Of a stretch of 32,336 nt of DNA, positions 15,935-23,470 are shown piece by piece. The notes beneath the pieces were generated by a model. That model saw only the letters and a list, made by a program, of their open reading frames with translations. It did no database searches and was not told the DNA's origin. Origin of the DNA: Betaproteobacteria bacterium UBA2293 (GTDB taxonomy: Bacteria > Pseudomonadota > Gammaproteobacteria > Burkholderiales > Rhodocyclaceae); contig DDWF01000231.1 of assembly GCA_002345845.1 (NCBI GenBank), positions 1-32,336 of the forward strand. The letters run 5' to 3'. The stretch's first letter is position 1. Each line of letters opens with the position of its first letter. A program made the translations under genes and the position numbers.

Positions 15935-17722
15935 ATGGCCGTGGCGGCGCTCATTCCGGCGATTGGTACCTGCATTTCAAGCATGACCTCCGGCGAAAGG
16001 CGTTTCGCCCAGCGTCTCGAAAGCAAGCTCGAAGACGACTGGCTGTGCTGGTACGACGTCCCGCTCGGCCCGCGCAACGTGCATCCCGACTTCGTCGTCT
16101 TCAACCCGCGCCGCGGTTTGCTGGTGCTTGAAGTCAAGGACTGGCGGCTCGACACCATCCGCGACATTGACCGGCAGAGTGCCACGCTGCTGACCAACAC
16201 CGGCCTCAAGCGCCAGGTCAATCCGCTGGAGCAGGCGCGCCAGTATGCGCATGCCGTCGTCGACCTGCTCAAGCGCGACGCGCAACTGACCATCAACAGC
16301 GGTCGCCAGCGAGGCACGCTGCTGTTCCCCTGGGGTTACGGCATCGTCCTCGCCAACATCACGCGCAAGCAGTTCGACAGCACCAATCTCGGCGACGTGT
16401 TGGAGCTGCACCGCGTCATCTGCCAGGACGAAATGACCGAGGCGATCGATGCCGAAGCCTTCCAGGAACGCCTCTGGGGCATGCTGCCCTTTGCCCGCAG
16501 CGTGCCGCTGGCGCTGCCGCAGATCGACCGCATCCGCTGGCACCTATTTCCCGAAATCCGCATCGCCGCGCCGGGGCAGGGCGGGCTGTTCACCGAGCAG
16601 GAACCGGAGATCCCCGACATCGTCCGCGTCATGGACCTGCAGCAGGAACAACTGGCGCGCAGCCTCGGCGAAGGCCACCGGGTCATTCACGGCGTTGCCG
16701 GCAGCGGCAAGACGCTGATCCTCGGCTACCGCGCCGAGCATCTGGCCCAGGTCTGCGTCCGGCCCATCCTCGTGCTCTGCTACAACCAGACGCTGGCCAA
16801 GCGCCTGGCGCGCAGCATGGCCGCCCGCGGGCTGGCCGAGAAAGTGGTGGTGATGACCTTCCACCAATGGTGCCGCACCCAACTGCTCGCCTACGACGTC
16901 GGCCTGCCGAGCAACAATGAAGACAGGAACGCCTTCTTCGCCGAGATGGTCGAGCGCATCATCCGCGCCGTCGACGCCAACATGATCCCGCCCGGCCAGT
17001 ACGACGCGGTGTTGATCGACGAAGGCCACGACTTCCAGCCGGCATGGCTAAAACTGGTCGCCCAGATGGTCAATCCGCACACCAATTCGCTGCTGGTCCT
17101 CTACGATGACGCGCAATCTATCTACGGCAAGGGCCGCCACAGCAAATTCAGCTTCAAGAGCCTCGGCATCCAGGCCCAGGGGCGCACCACCATCCTCAAG
17201 ATCAACTACCGCAACACCCAGGAAGTGCTCGAACTGGCCAGCGGCATCGCCAGCGACCTGCTCAAACCCAGCGCCTCCGACGAAGACGGCGTGCCCATCG
17301 TCGCCCCGATCAGCGCCGGCCGCCACGGCCCAAAACCGCTGCTGATCAAGCTGCCGAGCATCCAGGAAGAAGCCGACTACATCGCCCTACACCTCAAGGA
17401 AGCCCACAAGACCGGCACCCCGTGGAGCGACATGGCGGTGATCTACCGCGACTACCCGCGCATCGGCAAACCCGTGCTGGCCACGCTCAGAAAAGCCGGC
17501 ATCCCGGTCACCTACCAGGACGACATCACCTTTGGCGACAAGGAAGACACCGTGAAATTCCTCACCATGCACAGCTGCAAGGGGCTGGAGTTCCCGCTGG
17601 TGGCGATACCGGGGGCGGGTCGGGGGGAAGTGGATGAAGGGTGGAAGGATGAGGAGGCGCGCTTGTTGTATGTGGCGATGACAAGGGCGACGCGGGAGTT
17701 GGTGGTGGTTGGGGGTGAATGA
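15935..17722 (+). CDS. NERD-domain nuclease fused to UvrD/Rep-type SF1 helicase
   Basis: A 595-aa protein. The N-terminal NERD domain (about residues 18-130) shows the PD-(D/E)xK-like core with HPDFVVF (D52) and LEVKDW (E66, K68). An SF1 helicase follows: Walker A GVAGSGKT (253-260), motif II LIDEGHD (about 360-366), motif IV INYRNTQEVL, motif V LTMHSCKGLEFPLV and motif VI LLYVAMTRA. All core motifs are present, so it appears intact. Helicases of this layout act in DNA repair or phage defence. The 3' end (about 17600-17722) is unusually G-rich and is followed by a sharp fall in G+C. It lies upstream of the SIR2 gene on the same strand but 240 bases away, so co-transcription is uncertain. Confidence 0.9.
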   Translation: MAVAALIPAIGTCISSMTSGERRFAQRLESKLEDDWLCWYDVPLGPRNVHPDFVVFNPRRGLLVLEVKDWRLDTIRDIDRQSATLLTNTGLKRQVNPLEQARQYAHAVVDLLKRDAQLTINSGRQRGTLLFPWGYGIVLANITRKQFDSTNLGDVLELHRVICQDEMTEAIDAEAFQERLWGMLPFARSVPLALPQIDRIRWHLFPEIRIAAPGQGGLFTEQEPEIPDIVRVMDLQQEQLARSLGEGHRVIHGVAGSGKTLILGYRAEHLAQVCVRPILVLCYNQTLAKRLARSMAARGLAEKVVVMTFHQWCRTQLLAYDVGLPSNNEDRNAFFAEMVERIIRAVDANMIPPGQYDAVLIDEGHDFQPAWLKLVAQMVNPHTNSLLVLYDDAQSIYGKGRHSKFSFKSLGIQAQGRTTILKINYRNTQEVLELASGIASDLLKPSASDEDGVPIVAPISAGRHGPKPLLIKLPSIQEEADYIALHLKEAHKTGTPWSDMAVIYRDYPRIGKPVLATLRKAGIPVTYQDDITFGDKEDTVKFLTMHSCKGLEFPLVAIPGAGRGEVDEGWKDEEARLLYVAMTRATRELVVVGGE

Positions 17723-17962
17723 AATTGACATTGAACCCTTTGGTTACTATCGCCAGAGAGCACGAAATCTGCATTCCGTTTATGTCAATTACCGATTCTG
17801 CCTCTTGAAAATGGAACTCACCGTAAGTTTGCCAACACGATAAATCAAACGGAAAAAATTAACTAATTAAACACAACCGAAACAAGCATCAAAACAGTGC
17901 GGCATAATCTTGTTTTTCAAAAAATAGTGGCGTTATTTTTTCACATCACACGGGGTTAAAAA
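17723..17962. other. AT-rich junction and upstream region of the SIR2 gene
   Basis: Composition changes abruptly here from G-rich to AT-rich. It holds no open gene. The SIR2 promoter probably lies here (a CATAAT hexamer sits near 17904), but no -35 element could be fixed with confidence. A weak GGGGTT ribosome site precedes the ATG. Confidence 0.5.
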
Positions 17963-20572
17963 ATGAGATATAGTGAATTCTCAAGCAAAAGTCAATTGCC
18001 CGAAAACAAGCGGCGCACAATAAGAGAATTGGCTAGTTTTATTTCCGTCAGAACGGATGACAATCCAAATTATACTCTTCTACTTGGAGCTGGCTGCTCA
18101 ATATCATCTGGAATTCGATCTGGAGCTGAGCTAGCTACAATGTGGCGAAATGAAATATATCAGTCAACAGTTGATAAATCAGAGTACAAAACAGAACCAG
18201 CTGAACAAGTGTCATATTTAAAATCCAATTATTCTAGCTGGTATGACCCAACAAGAGAATACTCATCACTCTTTGAGCGAAAATTTGACCTCCAGCGCCA
18301 ACGTCGAATGTTTGTAGAGCATGAAGTAGCCAACAAAAAGCCATCAATTGGTTATGCCTATCTCACTGCCCTAATTGATAGCGGTCATTTCGGGACGGTG
18401 TTTACAACTAATTTTGATGACCTACTAAACGAATCGTTTTATTTGTATTCAAATGACCGTCCAATCGTTTGCGCTCATGACTCATCAATCAATAGTATAA
18501 CCGTGACATCAAGGCGTCCAAAAATAATAAAATTACACGGCGATTATTTGTTTGACGACATAAAATCAACCGCTCGTGAAACTGAGTCTCTAGAGCAAAA
18601 CATGAAAGAAAAATTCATTGAGTTTGCAAAAGACTACGGCTTAGTTGTTGTTGGGTATGCTGGGGGTGATCGTTCAATTATGGACTTACTGTCACTACTA
18701 TTAAAAAACGAAGACTACTTCAAAGGCGGAATATACTGGTGCATTCGATCTGACTCAGAAGTTTCTGAGGAGTTAAAAAAACTAATATGGAAAGATCGTG
18801 TCTTTTTTGTAGAAATCAATGGTTTTGACGAGCTATTTGCAGAAATATTTTCCCAGGTTAATAATGGCGATATTCTTCCATTAAGCGCTTTATCGGTCAC
18901 CCGTAGGCCAAATGATATAATAAATAGCTTATTATCGTCCCCATCGATGTTTCCAGAGAGTTCAGATATATTGATGGCAGCTAAGAAAAAATTAATTAGG
19001 CAATCAAAGAATTTTCGGTTTGCTGAGTCCTTAATCGATCAGAACGGGGAAAAAAAAGATTCACTTCCATTAAATGGCTTGACCGAGGATGAGCTAATAG
19101 CACTTAGCTCAATACAGAAACTAATTTCTAGCGGAGATTTCGATCAAGCAGTAAGAAAGGCCCGCAATGAATTTGAGCACAGCAATAAAAAAAGCCTAAA
19201 GGCAAAGATTCTTCGCATGATTGTTCGCTGCCACAGACTATGCGGGGACGTGTTTGCAAGCATAGCAACATGTGACGAATTAATTAGAATGCAACCAAAC
19301 AACGCAAACAATTACCTATTGAAAGCACTATGCGTCGAGAATCATCACGGAAAAATTGAACATATAGAGAAAGCCATTGAAGTTGACCAGTATTCCGTAT
19401 CTGCCAGAATTGACAAGGCTCGTTATCTCACACGCCTTGCTGATGATGTTCATGGCAAAGAGAATGAAGATTATCGTAATAATGCAATTTCCCAACTCGA
19501 AATAGCGACTAAGATTAATCCCTCTCGCGAAAACGAGGCCTGGGGAATACTTTTCGATGAGTATGTGAAGATTGCAATAGGCGAAAAAAGCAAAGACAAG
19601 CGCGTAACTTCCTTAATAGATAAGCTAAACGACCAAAACCCATATGGATATAATGTATTGAGGATTAGAAGCAGGCTAATTGATCAAAAATCAAACGAAA
19701 GTGATATTTCAAAGTTACTTGCTGACATTGACAAAGCTAGTGATAGAAAAAACGGTGACGATGACCACTCGCTTTATGAATTGAAGCTGATAGTCTACGA
19801 GTCAGCAAATATGATTTCAGAACTTGAAACCGAAATCCCTCTAGCCGAAGAAAAATTAAATTTCGCGCCAGATGTTGACTTGGCAATTATCCTCTCGGGG
19901 ATTCTAAGGTCAAAATTTGGGCAAGACTCAAAAGCCGTTGATATTCTTGAATCTGCATTAGAAAGTTATGAGTTTAATGTGAGGGTGTTTCAAGAATTGA
20001 TTGATGCTCTCACGAACTTAGAGAAGCTCGATAAAGCAAATGAATTAATAAATAAATATAAGAACAAGATCGCACCCCATTTCTTGGCAGGAATTCTTGA
20101 AAGCTTCTATATTGAGGCGGGTCAATTCGATTTGGCCATTGCCGAGCACTCCAAAAGAACAAAAATGCTAGGACTCAAGGAAGTTGGGGGTCTGGCATAC
20201 ATTTATTTAAAACAAGGAAATTATGAGTTAGCGGAACGAATAACTCGTGAATATTTAGAAACGTGTAATTTCTCAACAAAAGCGATTGCTGAAAATGTAA
20301 ATTACGAAATTTCAAAAAAGAAACTGTCAAAAAAAATAGACCACGATAAGCTAAATTCAATTTGCAAAACTACAGACGATTTGGAAACGAAAGCAGCGAT
20401 ATTTGCGATTGAAGGCAAGGTAACTGAAGCAGTTGAGGCAATTCGCGAAGCAATGAAACTGGATATGACTTTTCGTTTTAGATGCAGGTCTTGGCCAGCA
20501 TTTGATGAAATTAGAAATGAAAATGTATTTCTCCACGAAATTGGCCGTACTGTTCGCCTTTCCGATAGATGA
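17963..20572 (+). CDS. SIR2-like NADase domain protein with C-terminal helical (TPR-like) repeats; probable antiphage defence gene
   Basis: An 869-aa protein whose N-terminal third (about residues 35-290) is a SIR2-family domain. Nucleotide-binding motifs are in order: LLLGAGCSISSG (40-50), TTNFDDL (148-154) with the likely catalytic N150, KLHGD (190-194) with catalytic H192, and VVGYAGGDRS (229-238). The remaining part (about 370-869) is alpha-helical repeat, with TPR-like units such as SIATCDELIRMQPNNANNYL and YELAERITREYLETCNF. SIR2 proteins of this kind (ThsA, DSR2, Argonaute-linked SIR2) hydrolyse NAD+ once phage infection is sensed; the helical half may be the sensor. Base composition is roughly 40% G+C by eye against clearly above 60% around it, so recent transfer is likely. 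Specific trigger unknown. Confidence 0.88.
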   Translation: MRYSEFSSKSQLPENKRRTIRELASFISVRTDDNPNYTLLLGAGCSISSGIRSGAELATMWRNEIYQSTVDKSEYKTEPAEQVSYLKSNYSSWYDPTREYSSLFERKFDLQRQRRMFVEHEVANKKPSIGYAYLTALIDSGHFGTVFTTNFDDLLNESFYLYSNDRPIVCAHDSSINSITVTSRRPKIIKLHGDYLFDDIKSTARETESLEQNMKEKFIEFAKDYGLVVVGYAGGDRSIMDLLSLLLKNEDYFKGGIYWCIRSDSEVSEELKKLIWKDRVFFVEINGFDELFAEIFSQVNNGDILPLSALSVTRRPNDIINSLLSSPSMFPESSDILMAAKKKLIRQSKNFRFAESLIDQNGEKKDSLPLNGLTEDELIALSSIQKLISSGDFDQAVRKARNEFEHSNKKSLKAKILRMIVRCHRLCGDVFASIATCDELIRMQPNNANNYLLKALCVENHHGKIEHIEKAIEVDQYSVSARIDKARYLTRLADDVHGKENEDYRNNAISQLEIATKINPSRENEAWGILFDEYVKIAIGEKSKDKRVTSLIDKLNDQNPYGYNVLRIRSRLIDQKSNESDISKLLADIDKASDRKNGDDDHSLYELKLIVYESANMISELETEIPLAEEKLNFAPDVDLAIILSGILRSKFGQDSKAVDILESALESYEFNVRVFQELIDALTNLEKLDKANELINKYKNKIAPHFLAGILESFYIEAGQFDLAIAEHSKRTKMLGLKEVGGLAYIYLKQGNYELAERITREYLETCNFSTKAIAENVNYEISKKKLSKKIDHDKLNSICKTTDDLETKAAIFAIEGKVTEAVEAIREAMKLDMTFRFRCRSWPAFDEIRNENVFLHEIGRTVRLSDR

Positions 20573-20589
20573 CCTATAAATCAGCAACC

Positions 20590-20619
20590 AAAGGGGGCAG
20601 AGTCAAAGGGGGCGGAGTC
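20590..20619 (+). repeat. Tandem pair of 15-base repeats
   Basis: AAAGGGGGCAGAGTC (20590-20604) is followed immediately by AAAGGGGGCGGAGTC (20605-20619), differing at one base. A related copy, AAAGGGGTCAGAGTC, occurs at 20905-20919. Confidence 0.8.
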
Positions 20620-20634
20620 ATTTCAACAATAGGC

Positions 20635-20661
20635 AAAAATAGGGGTCAGACCCCTATTTTT
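20635..20661. terminator. 27-base perfect palindrome, probable terminator of the SIR2 gene or element end
   Basis: Arms AAAAATAGGGGTC and GACCCCTATTTTT flank a single central A. A GC-rich stem core with a T-run on either strand fits a bidirectional intrinsic terminator 60 bases after the SIR2 stop. It also has the look of a REP-type mobile palindrome, since GGGGTCAGA recurs nearby. Confidence 0.6.
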
Positions 20662-20687
20662 GCAGGAGATGTTAAAGAGTCAAATGA

Positions 20688-20931
20688 GTCAGAATCGTTT
20701 AATAAATTCGTAAATATCTTTCACCGCTTCGATTGATATTGAATCGGCAGATTATTAATCCAGTTCGCAACAAGCCAAATTTCAGGATCAATTAATAAAC
20801 AATAGGGGTCAGACCTCTCAAGCCGCCTTGGCGTGCCGTACACCTAGCACCGGCCGCTGTTGCTCGGCCTGCAACAGATCGTAGGCCAGCTGTCCCTTCT
20901 AATCAAAGGGGTCAGAGTCATTTAATAAATT
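20688..20931 (+). repeat. Direct repeat pair (21 bases, 19 identical)
   Basis: Copies at 20688-20708 and 20911-20931 share GTCAGA, TC and TTTAATAAATT and differ at two positions. They bracket a short remnant and may mark ends of a decayed mobile unit. Confidence 0.65.
20818..20898 (-). pseudogene. C-terminal remnant of an unidentified protein
   Basis: A 26-codon minus-strand frame ends KAA-stop and includes GQLAYDLLQAEQQRPVLGVR. It is high in G+C, unlike the AT-rich DNA around it, and begins right after an in-frame stop with no start codon. It lies between copies of the GGGGTCAGA repeat. Probably the tail of a transposon or other displaced gene; the family is not recognised. Confidence 0.4.
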
Positions 20932-20957
20932 TTGAAGTGTCTCTGACCCAATTGATT
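20901..20957. repeat. Imperfect inverted repeat with GGGTCAGAG/CTCTGACCC core
   Basis: GGGTCAGAG (20909-20917) pairs perfectly with CTCTGACCC (20941-20949), and flanking AATCAA (20901-20906) with TTGATT (20952-20957). The loop is AT-rich. It shares its core with the 27-base palindrome at 20635. Confidence 0.65.
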
Positions 20958-20971
20958 TGTTTCTCCAGCGC

Positions 20972-21280
20972 TGCGTCGAGCCACTGATCGCACGCTGGCG
21001 GAATCAGCACTACACGCCATGGTTCGCACGGATCACCGAACCGCCACAGCTTGATGCCAACGCCGGCCCCGGCGAGCGCATGGCCCAACGGTTATGAACG
21101 TCGGAAGGTCGGGCGCTGTAAGGCTTACGCAAGCAGACGGTCCAACCGGTGTTCGGCATCATCAATTCAGTGATGCACTTCCGGCAATTCCTGCTGCGTG
21201 GCCTGCGCAAAGTCGATGGCGAATAGAGTCTGGTGGCGATCGCCTGGAATATCCGCCGGATGGCGGTGCTGGCGGGCTGA
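20972..21280 (+). pseudogene. Decayed IS1182-like transposase, C-terminal fragment
   Basis: One reading frame holds a transposase C terminus broken by stops at 21101-21103 (TGA), 21119-21121 (TAA) and before SLVAIAWNIRRM (TAG). Recognisable motifs are GLRKQTVQPVFGII, FRQFLLRGLRKVDGE and AWNIRRMAVLAG, the conserved end of IS1182-type DDE transposases. The upstream portion (HYTPWFARITEPPQLDANAG) fits the linker before it. The N-terminal two thirds are missing, so the element is inactive. Confidence 0.8.
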
Positions 21281-21782
21281 GCGCCCGCTTTGTTGACTCA
21301 ACTTCTACGACCCTGTTCTGTCTTCACGTCGGATCTCTGCCCCGCCAGATCGGGTCAGAGAGCGCAGCCAATCCGACGGGCTGCTAGGTCATAGTCGCCT
21401 TCCATGTGGAGGCAATTTTGTTCTACGCCCCCGTCATGAGGCAGAACCTTGTGCCCCCATGCTCACTAATTGGAAGAAAGGCGACGACGGCGAGTTGGCA
21501 GGTGGCGAAACGATTGCCACGCTTGTCGCGCCGCTGGACATTGCAGTCGGTAATGTCCAGGACACAAGTTGTGCCTGTCAGCCATCTCTACGCAAGCCGG
21601 CGTCCGAAAAGTTGCCAAATTTCCGCCAGGGTAGTTGTTTGTAACGTTTATTCGTCCATGGTGTGAAAAGGGCCCCATTCATTTTGTCCTATACAAAATG
21701 AACTTTCTGTCCAGCGTTGACTCAGAGCAGTGCAGCCGATCTTTTTCGGCGCACTTAGCCCCCACCTATTCAGGAGATCACC
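21281..21782. other. Intergenic region between transposase remnant and fasciclin gene
   Basis: Five hundred bases with no convincing gene; short open frames on both strands lack ribosome sites and recognisable motifs. The left part is probably residual insertion-element DNA. The right part carries the fasciclin promoter and the inverted repeat at 21678-21702. Confidence 0.6.
21678..21702. promoter_or_regulatory. Perfect inverted repeat (10-bp arms) upstream of the fasciclin gene
   Basis: TTCATTTTGT and ACAAAATGAA flank the five bases CCTAT. It lies 80 bases before the fasciclin ATG and has no following T-run on the plus strand, so an operator is more likely than a terminator. The cognate regulator is not in the window as far as can be told. 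Confidence 0.55.
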
Positions 21783-22307
21783 ATGAAAAAAATCGCTTCC
21801 GCACTAGTTCTCGCACTGGGATTCAGTGCTTCCGCCATGGCCGCCGACATTGTCGATACAGCAGTCTCGGCCGGTTCGTTCAATACCTTGGTGACGGCCG
21901 TCAAGGCGGCTGGCCTGGTTGAAACGCTCAAGGGACCAGGCCCCTTCACGGTCTTCGCGCCGACCGATGAGGCTTTCGCCAAGATTCCCAAGGATCAGTT
22001 GAACGCTCTTCTGGCGGACAAGAAGAAACTGACCGCAGTACTCACCTATCACGTGGTGGCCGGCAAGGTTATGGCCAAGGATGTCAAGGCGGGGCCAGTG
22101 AAAACGGTCGAGGGCTCGTCGGCCATGATCAAGACCGATGGTGGTCCACAAATCGACAACGCCCGCATCGTCAAAACAGATGTTCCTGCCAGTAATGGCG
22201 TGATTCACGTGATCGATACGGTCATCATGCCGCCGCAGAAAATGTCTGCCACCCCTACGGGTTCTTATTCTGGCGAGAAAATTGCAGCGGGTTCGTACTC
22301 CTATTAG
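21783..22307 (+). CDS. Secreted fasciclin (FAS1) domain protein
   Basis: A 174-aa exported protein with signal peptide ([20 protein letters not shown], cleavage near AMA-AD). One FAS1 domain follows (about residues 22-152), with the H1 box [19 protein letters not shown] and the H2 box [14 protein letters not shown], plus the YH motif in [10 protein letters not shown]. Length and layout match bacterial secreted FAS1 proteins, involved in surface adhesion or stress. The C-terminal 22 residues are Ser/Tyr/Gly-rich ([16 protein letters not shown]), which is somewhat unusual. An AGGAGA ribosome site precedes the ATG. Confidence 0.95.
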   Translation: MKKIASALVLALGFSASAMAADIVDTAVSAGSFNTLVTAVKAAGLVETLKGPGPFTVFAPTDEAFAKIPKDQLNALLADKKKLTAVLTYHVVAGKVMAKDVKAGPVKTVEGSSAMIKTDGGPQIDNARIVKTDVPASNGVIHVIDTVIMPPQKMSATPTGSYSGEKIAAGSYSY

Positions 22308-22344
22308 GCAACGGCTTGTCTAGTCACGTTGTCTGAACCGTTGC

Positions 22345-22737
22345 TCAAGGCGGCCACACTACAGCGTGGCCGCCTTGAATCACCCAGGTTCGCGCCTCAT
22401 CCAAGCTTGAGAACAGGCGCAGGGGGAAGGGGCTCAGTCCTGTACTTTGGTAGCTGCTGATCCCTTTAGCTAATGCTGTATTGGCGGCAACTATTGCAAT
22501 TTTTATCTGGTCGTTTGATTTACTCGCTGCGGCGTCAATTGCCGCCATGTACTCAATGCCGCTTTGATCGAAAACGAGCGCATTGCACTCGCTGAAGTCA
22601 TGGATGGAGTAGTGGATGGAGTCGAACCTGGGATCTGCGTGCGCCTGTTCCTGCATCTGAATCAGCTCAGCGACTGTAATGGTCCCCGACCATTTGGTAA
22701 AAAAACCGTGCTCTTCAAGAATGGTCAGATGGGGCAT
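22345..22737 (-). CDS. Hypothetical protein, possibly STAS/SpoIIAA-like fold
   Basis: A 130-aa soluble protein with no recognised family motif. It opens HLTILEEHGFFTKWSGTITV and continues with HYSIHDFSECNALVF, IKIAIVAANTALAKGI and LFSSLDEARTWV. The alternating strand-helix pattern and the final SLDEAxxWV helix resemble SpoIIAA-like/STAS single-domain proteins, an inference from pattern only. The last codons lie inside a strong hairpin (22346-22377). Its ribosome site is weak. It is convergent with the fasciclin gene. Confidence 0.65.
   Translation of the reverse strand: MPHLTILEEHGFFTKWSGTITVAELIQMQEQAHADPRFDSIHYSIHDFSECNALVFDQSGIEYMAAIDAAASKSNDQIKIAIVAANTALAKGISSYQSTGLSPFPLRLFSSLDEARTWVIQGGHAVVWPP
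22346..22377. terminator. Bidirectional-type hairpin between convergent genes
   Basis: Perfect 12-bp arms CAAGGCGGCCAC and GTGGCCGCCTTG enclose an 8-base loop. It stands 38 bases after the fasciclin stop and includes the last codons of the minus-strand gene. The T-run is minimal, so termination strength is uncertain. Confidence 0.55.
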
Positions 22738-22820
22738 TGGTGGCAGGTCATCGCTGGATCAAAAGGTTCGGCACGACACCGATTCTCCACCAAATATGCC
22801 GAAAGTAATAGTGGTTGGGT

Positions 22821-22839
22821 CAGTGACTGCTTGTCACTG
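22821..22839. repeat. Small hairpin in the 22738-22916 intergenic region
   Basis: CAGTGAC and GTCACTG flank TGCTT, a perfect 7-bp stem. It lies between the 130-aa hypothetical and the cytochrome gene; it may end cytochrome transcription but lacks a clear T-run. Confidence 0.3.
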
Positions 22840-22916
22840 GATGGCGCAAGCCATGAACGCATCGACCGTGGTGATGTCTTGCGCCAACCAGCCTCCAGTG
22901 CTGGCCTTGCCTCGCC

Positions 22917-23396
22917 TTACTGGAGCTTGTATCCGGTGTGGCAGGTCACGCAGGCGCCCATGACTTCCGCCAGCGCGCCGACGGCTGGTTTGATTTCACC
23001 GGTTACCGCCGCATCCTTTGCGATGGTGCTGAAGCGGCTGGCGCTGCGGTGCATGGCGGAGCCCGCATCCTGCATACCCTTCGGCATGTATTTGGCGGAG
23101 TCGTGGGCGCCGTGCAAAGTCAGTGCCGTCATGCCGAGACGGCTTTCGGCGACGTCGGCCGCGCGGTCGTAGTCGGCGGCGGCGAGCGCCGTCTGAATCT
23201 CCTGCAGGGCCAGCAGATGATCACGCATGTTGGCCAGGGTGTGTTCTTTCATCTGTTCCGGAAACTTGACGAGCAGGCGTCCGTCGCCGGCTTGGCTCGG
23301 CGCTGCGGCATGCTGTTGATGCATGGCCGGGTCGTGCTGCTGGGCCAGACTCGGCAGGCTCAGCAAGAGTCCGAGCAGGGGAATGGTGTAGCGCAT
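22917..23396 (-). CDS. Periplasmic cytochrome c'-like (class II) heme protein
   Basis: A 159-aa exported protein with signal peptide (MRYTIPLLGLLLSLPSLAQQ) and a single heme motif CVTCH at 149-153, six residues from the end. The C-terminal CxxCH with a preceding all-helical body is typical of class II cytochromes (c' and c556 types). The linker after cleavage is His-rich (HDPAMHQQHAAA), which could bind metal. Cytochromes c' bind NO and protect against it. A GGAGAAG ribosome site precedes the ATG. It is divergent from a Crp/Fnr-type regulator, its likely controller. Confidence 0.85.
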   Translation of the reverse strand: MRYTIPLLGLLLSLPSLAQQHDPAMHQQHAAAPSQAGDGRLLVKFPEQMKEHTLANMRDHLLALQEIQTALAAADYDRAADVAESRLGMTALTLHGAHDSAKYMPKGMQDAGSAMHRSASRFSTIAKDAAVTGEIKPAVGALAEVMGACVTCHTGYKLQ

Positions 23397-23457
23397 GGTC
23401 TTCTCCGTTGGGGTTGTTGTGGGCCTTGACGATACGGTAGGCTTCACGCTCTTCATA

Positions 23458-23469
23458 TGATTGCAATCA
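23458..23469. promoter_or_regulatory. FNR/DNR-type palindrome
   Basis: TGATTGCAATCA is a perfect dyad containing TGAT-N4-ATCA, the core of Crp/Fnr-family sites (TTGAT-N4-ATCAA). It abuts the regulator ATG, so it could mediate autorepression and control of the divergent cytochrome. Confidence 0.55.
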
Positions 23470-23470
23470 C

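Larger units (their letters stand above)
20573..20971. other. Repeat-rich region downstream of the SIR2 gene
   Basis: About 400 bases without an intact gene. It contains tandem AAAGGGGGCRGAGTC units, a 27-base palindrome, a diverged direct repeat (20688-20708 and 20911-20931), a second inverted repeat, and a short in-frame protein tail on the minus strand. Such GGGGTCAGA-type sequences commonly border IS200-like/REP-associated elements in proteobacteria. Confidence 0.6.

Noticed and set aside
17963..20572. Protein deacetylase sirtuin
   Set aside because: No zinc-binding Cys pairs are seen between the nucleotide motifs, and the long helical extension fits defence-type SIR2 proteins better.
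20590..20957. CRISPR array
   Set aside because: Repeats are short, irregularly spaced and palindromic with no uniform spacers and no cas genes nearby.
22679..22916. Small plus-strand gene in the gap before the cytochrome gene
   Set aside because: The frame has no ribosome site or family motif and runs into the antisense of the cytochrome gene.
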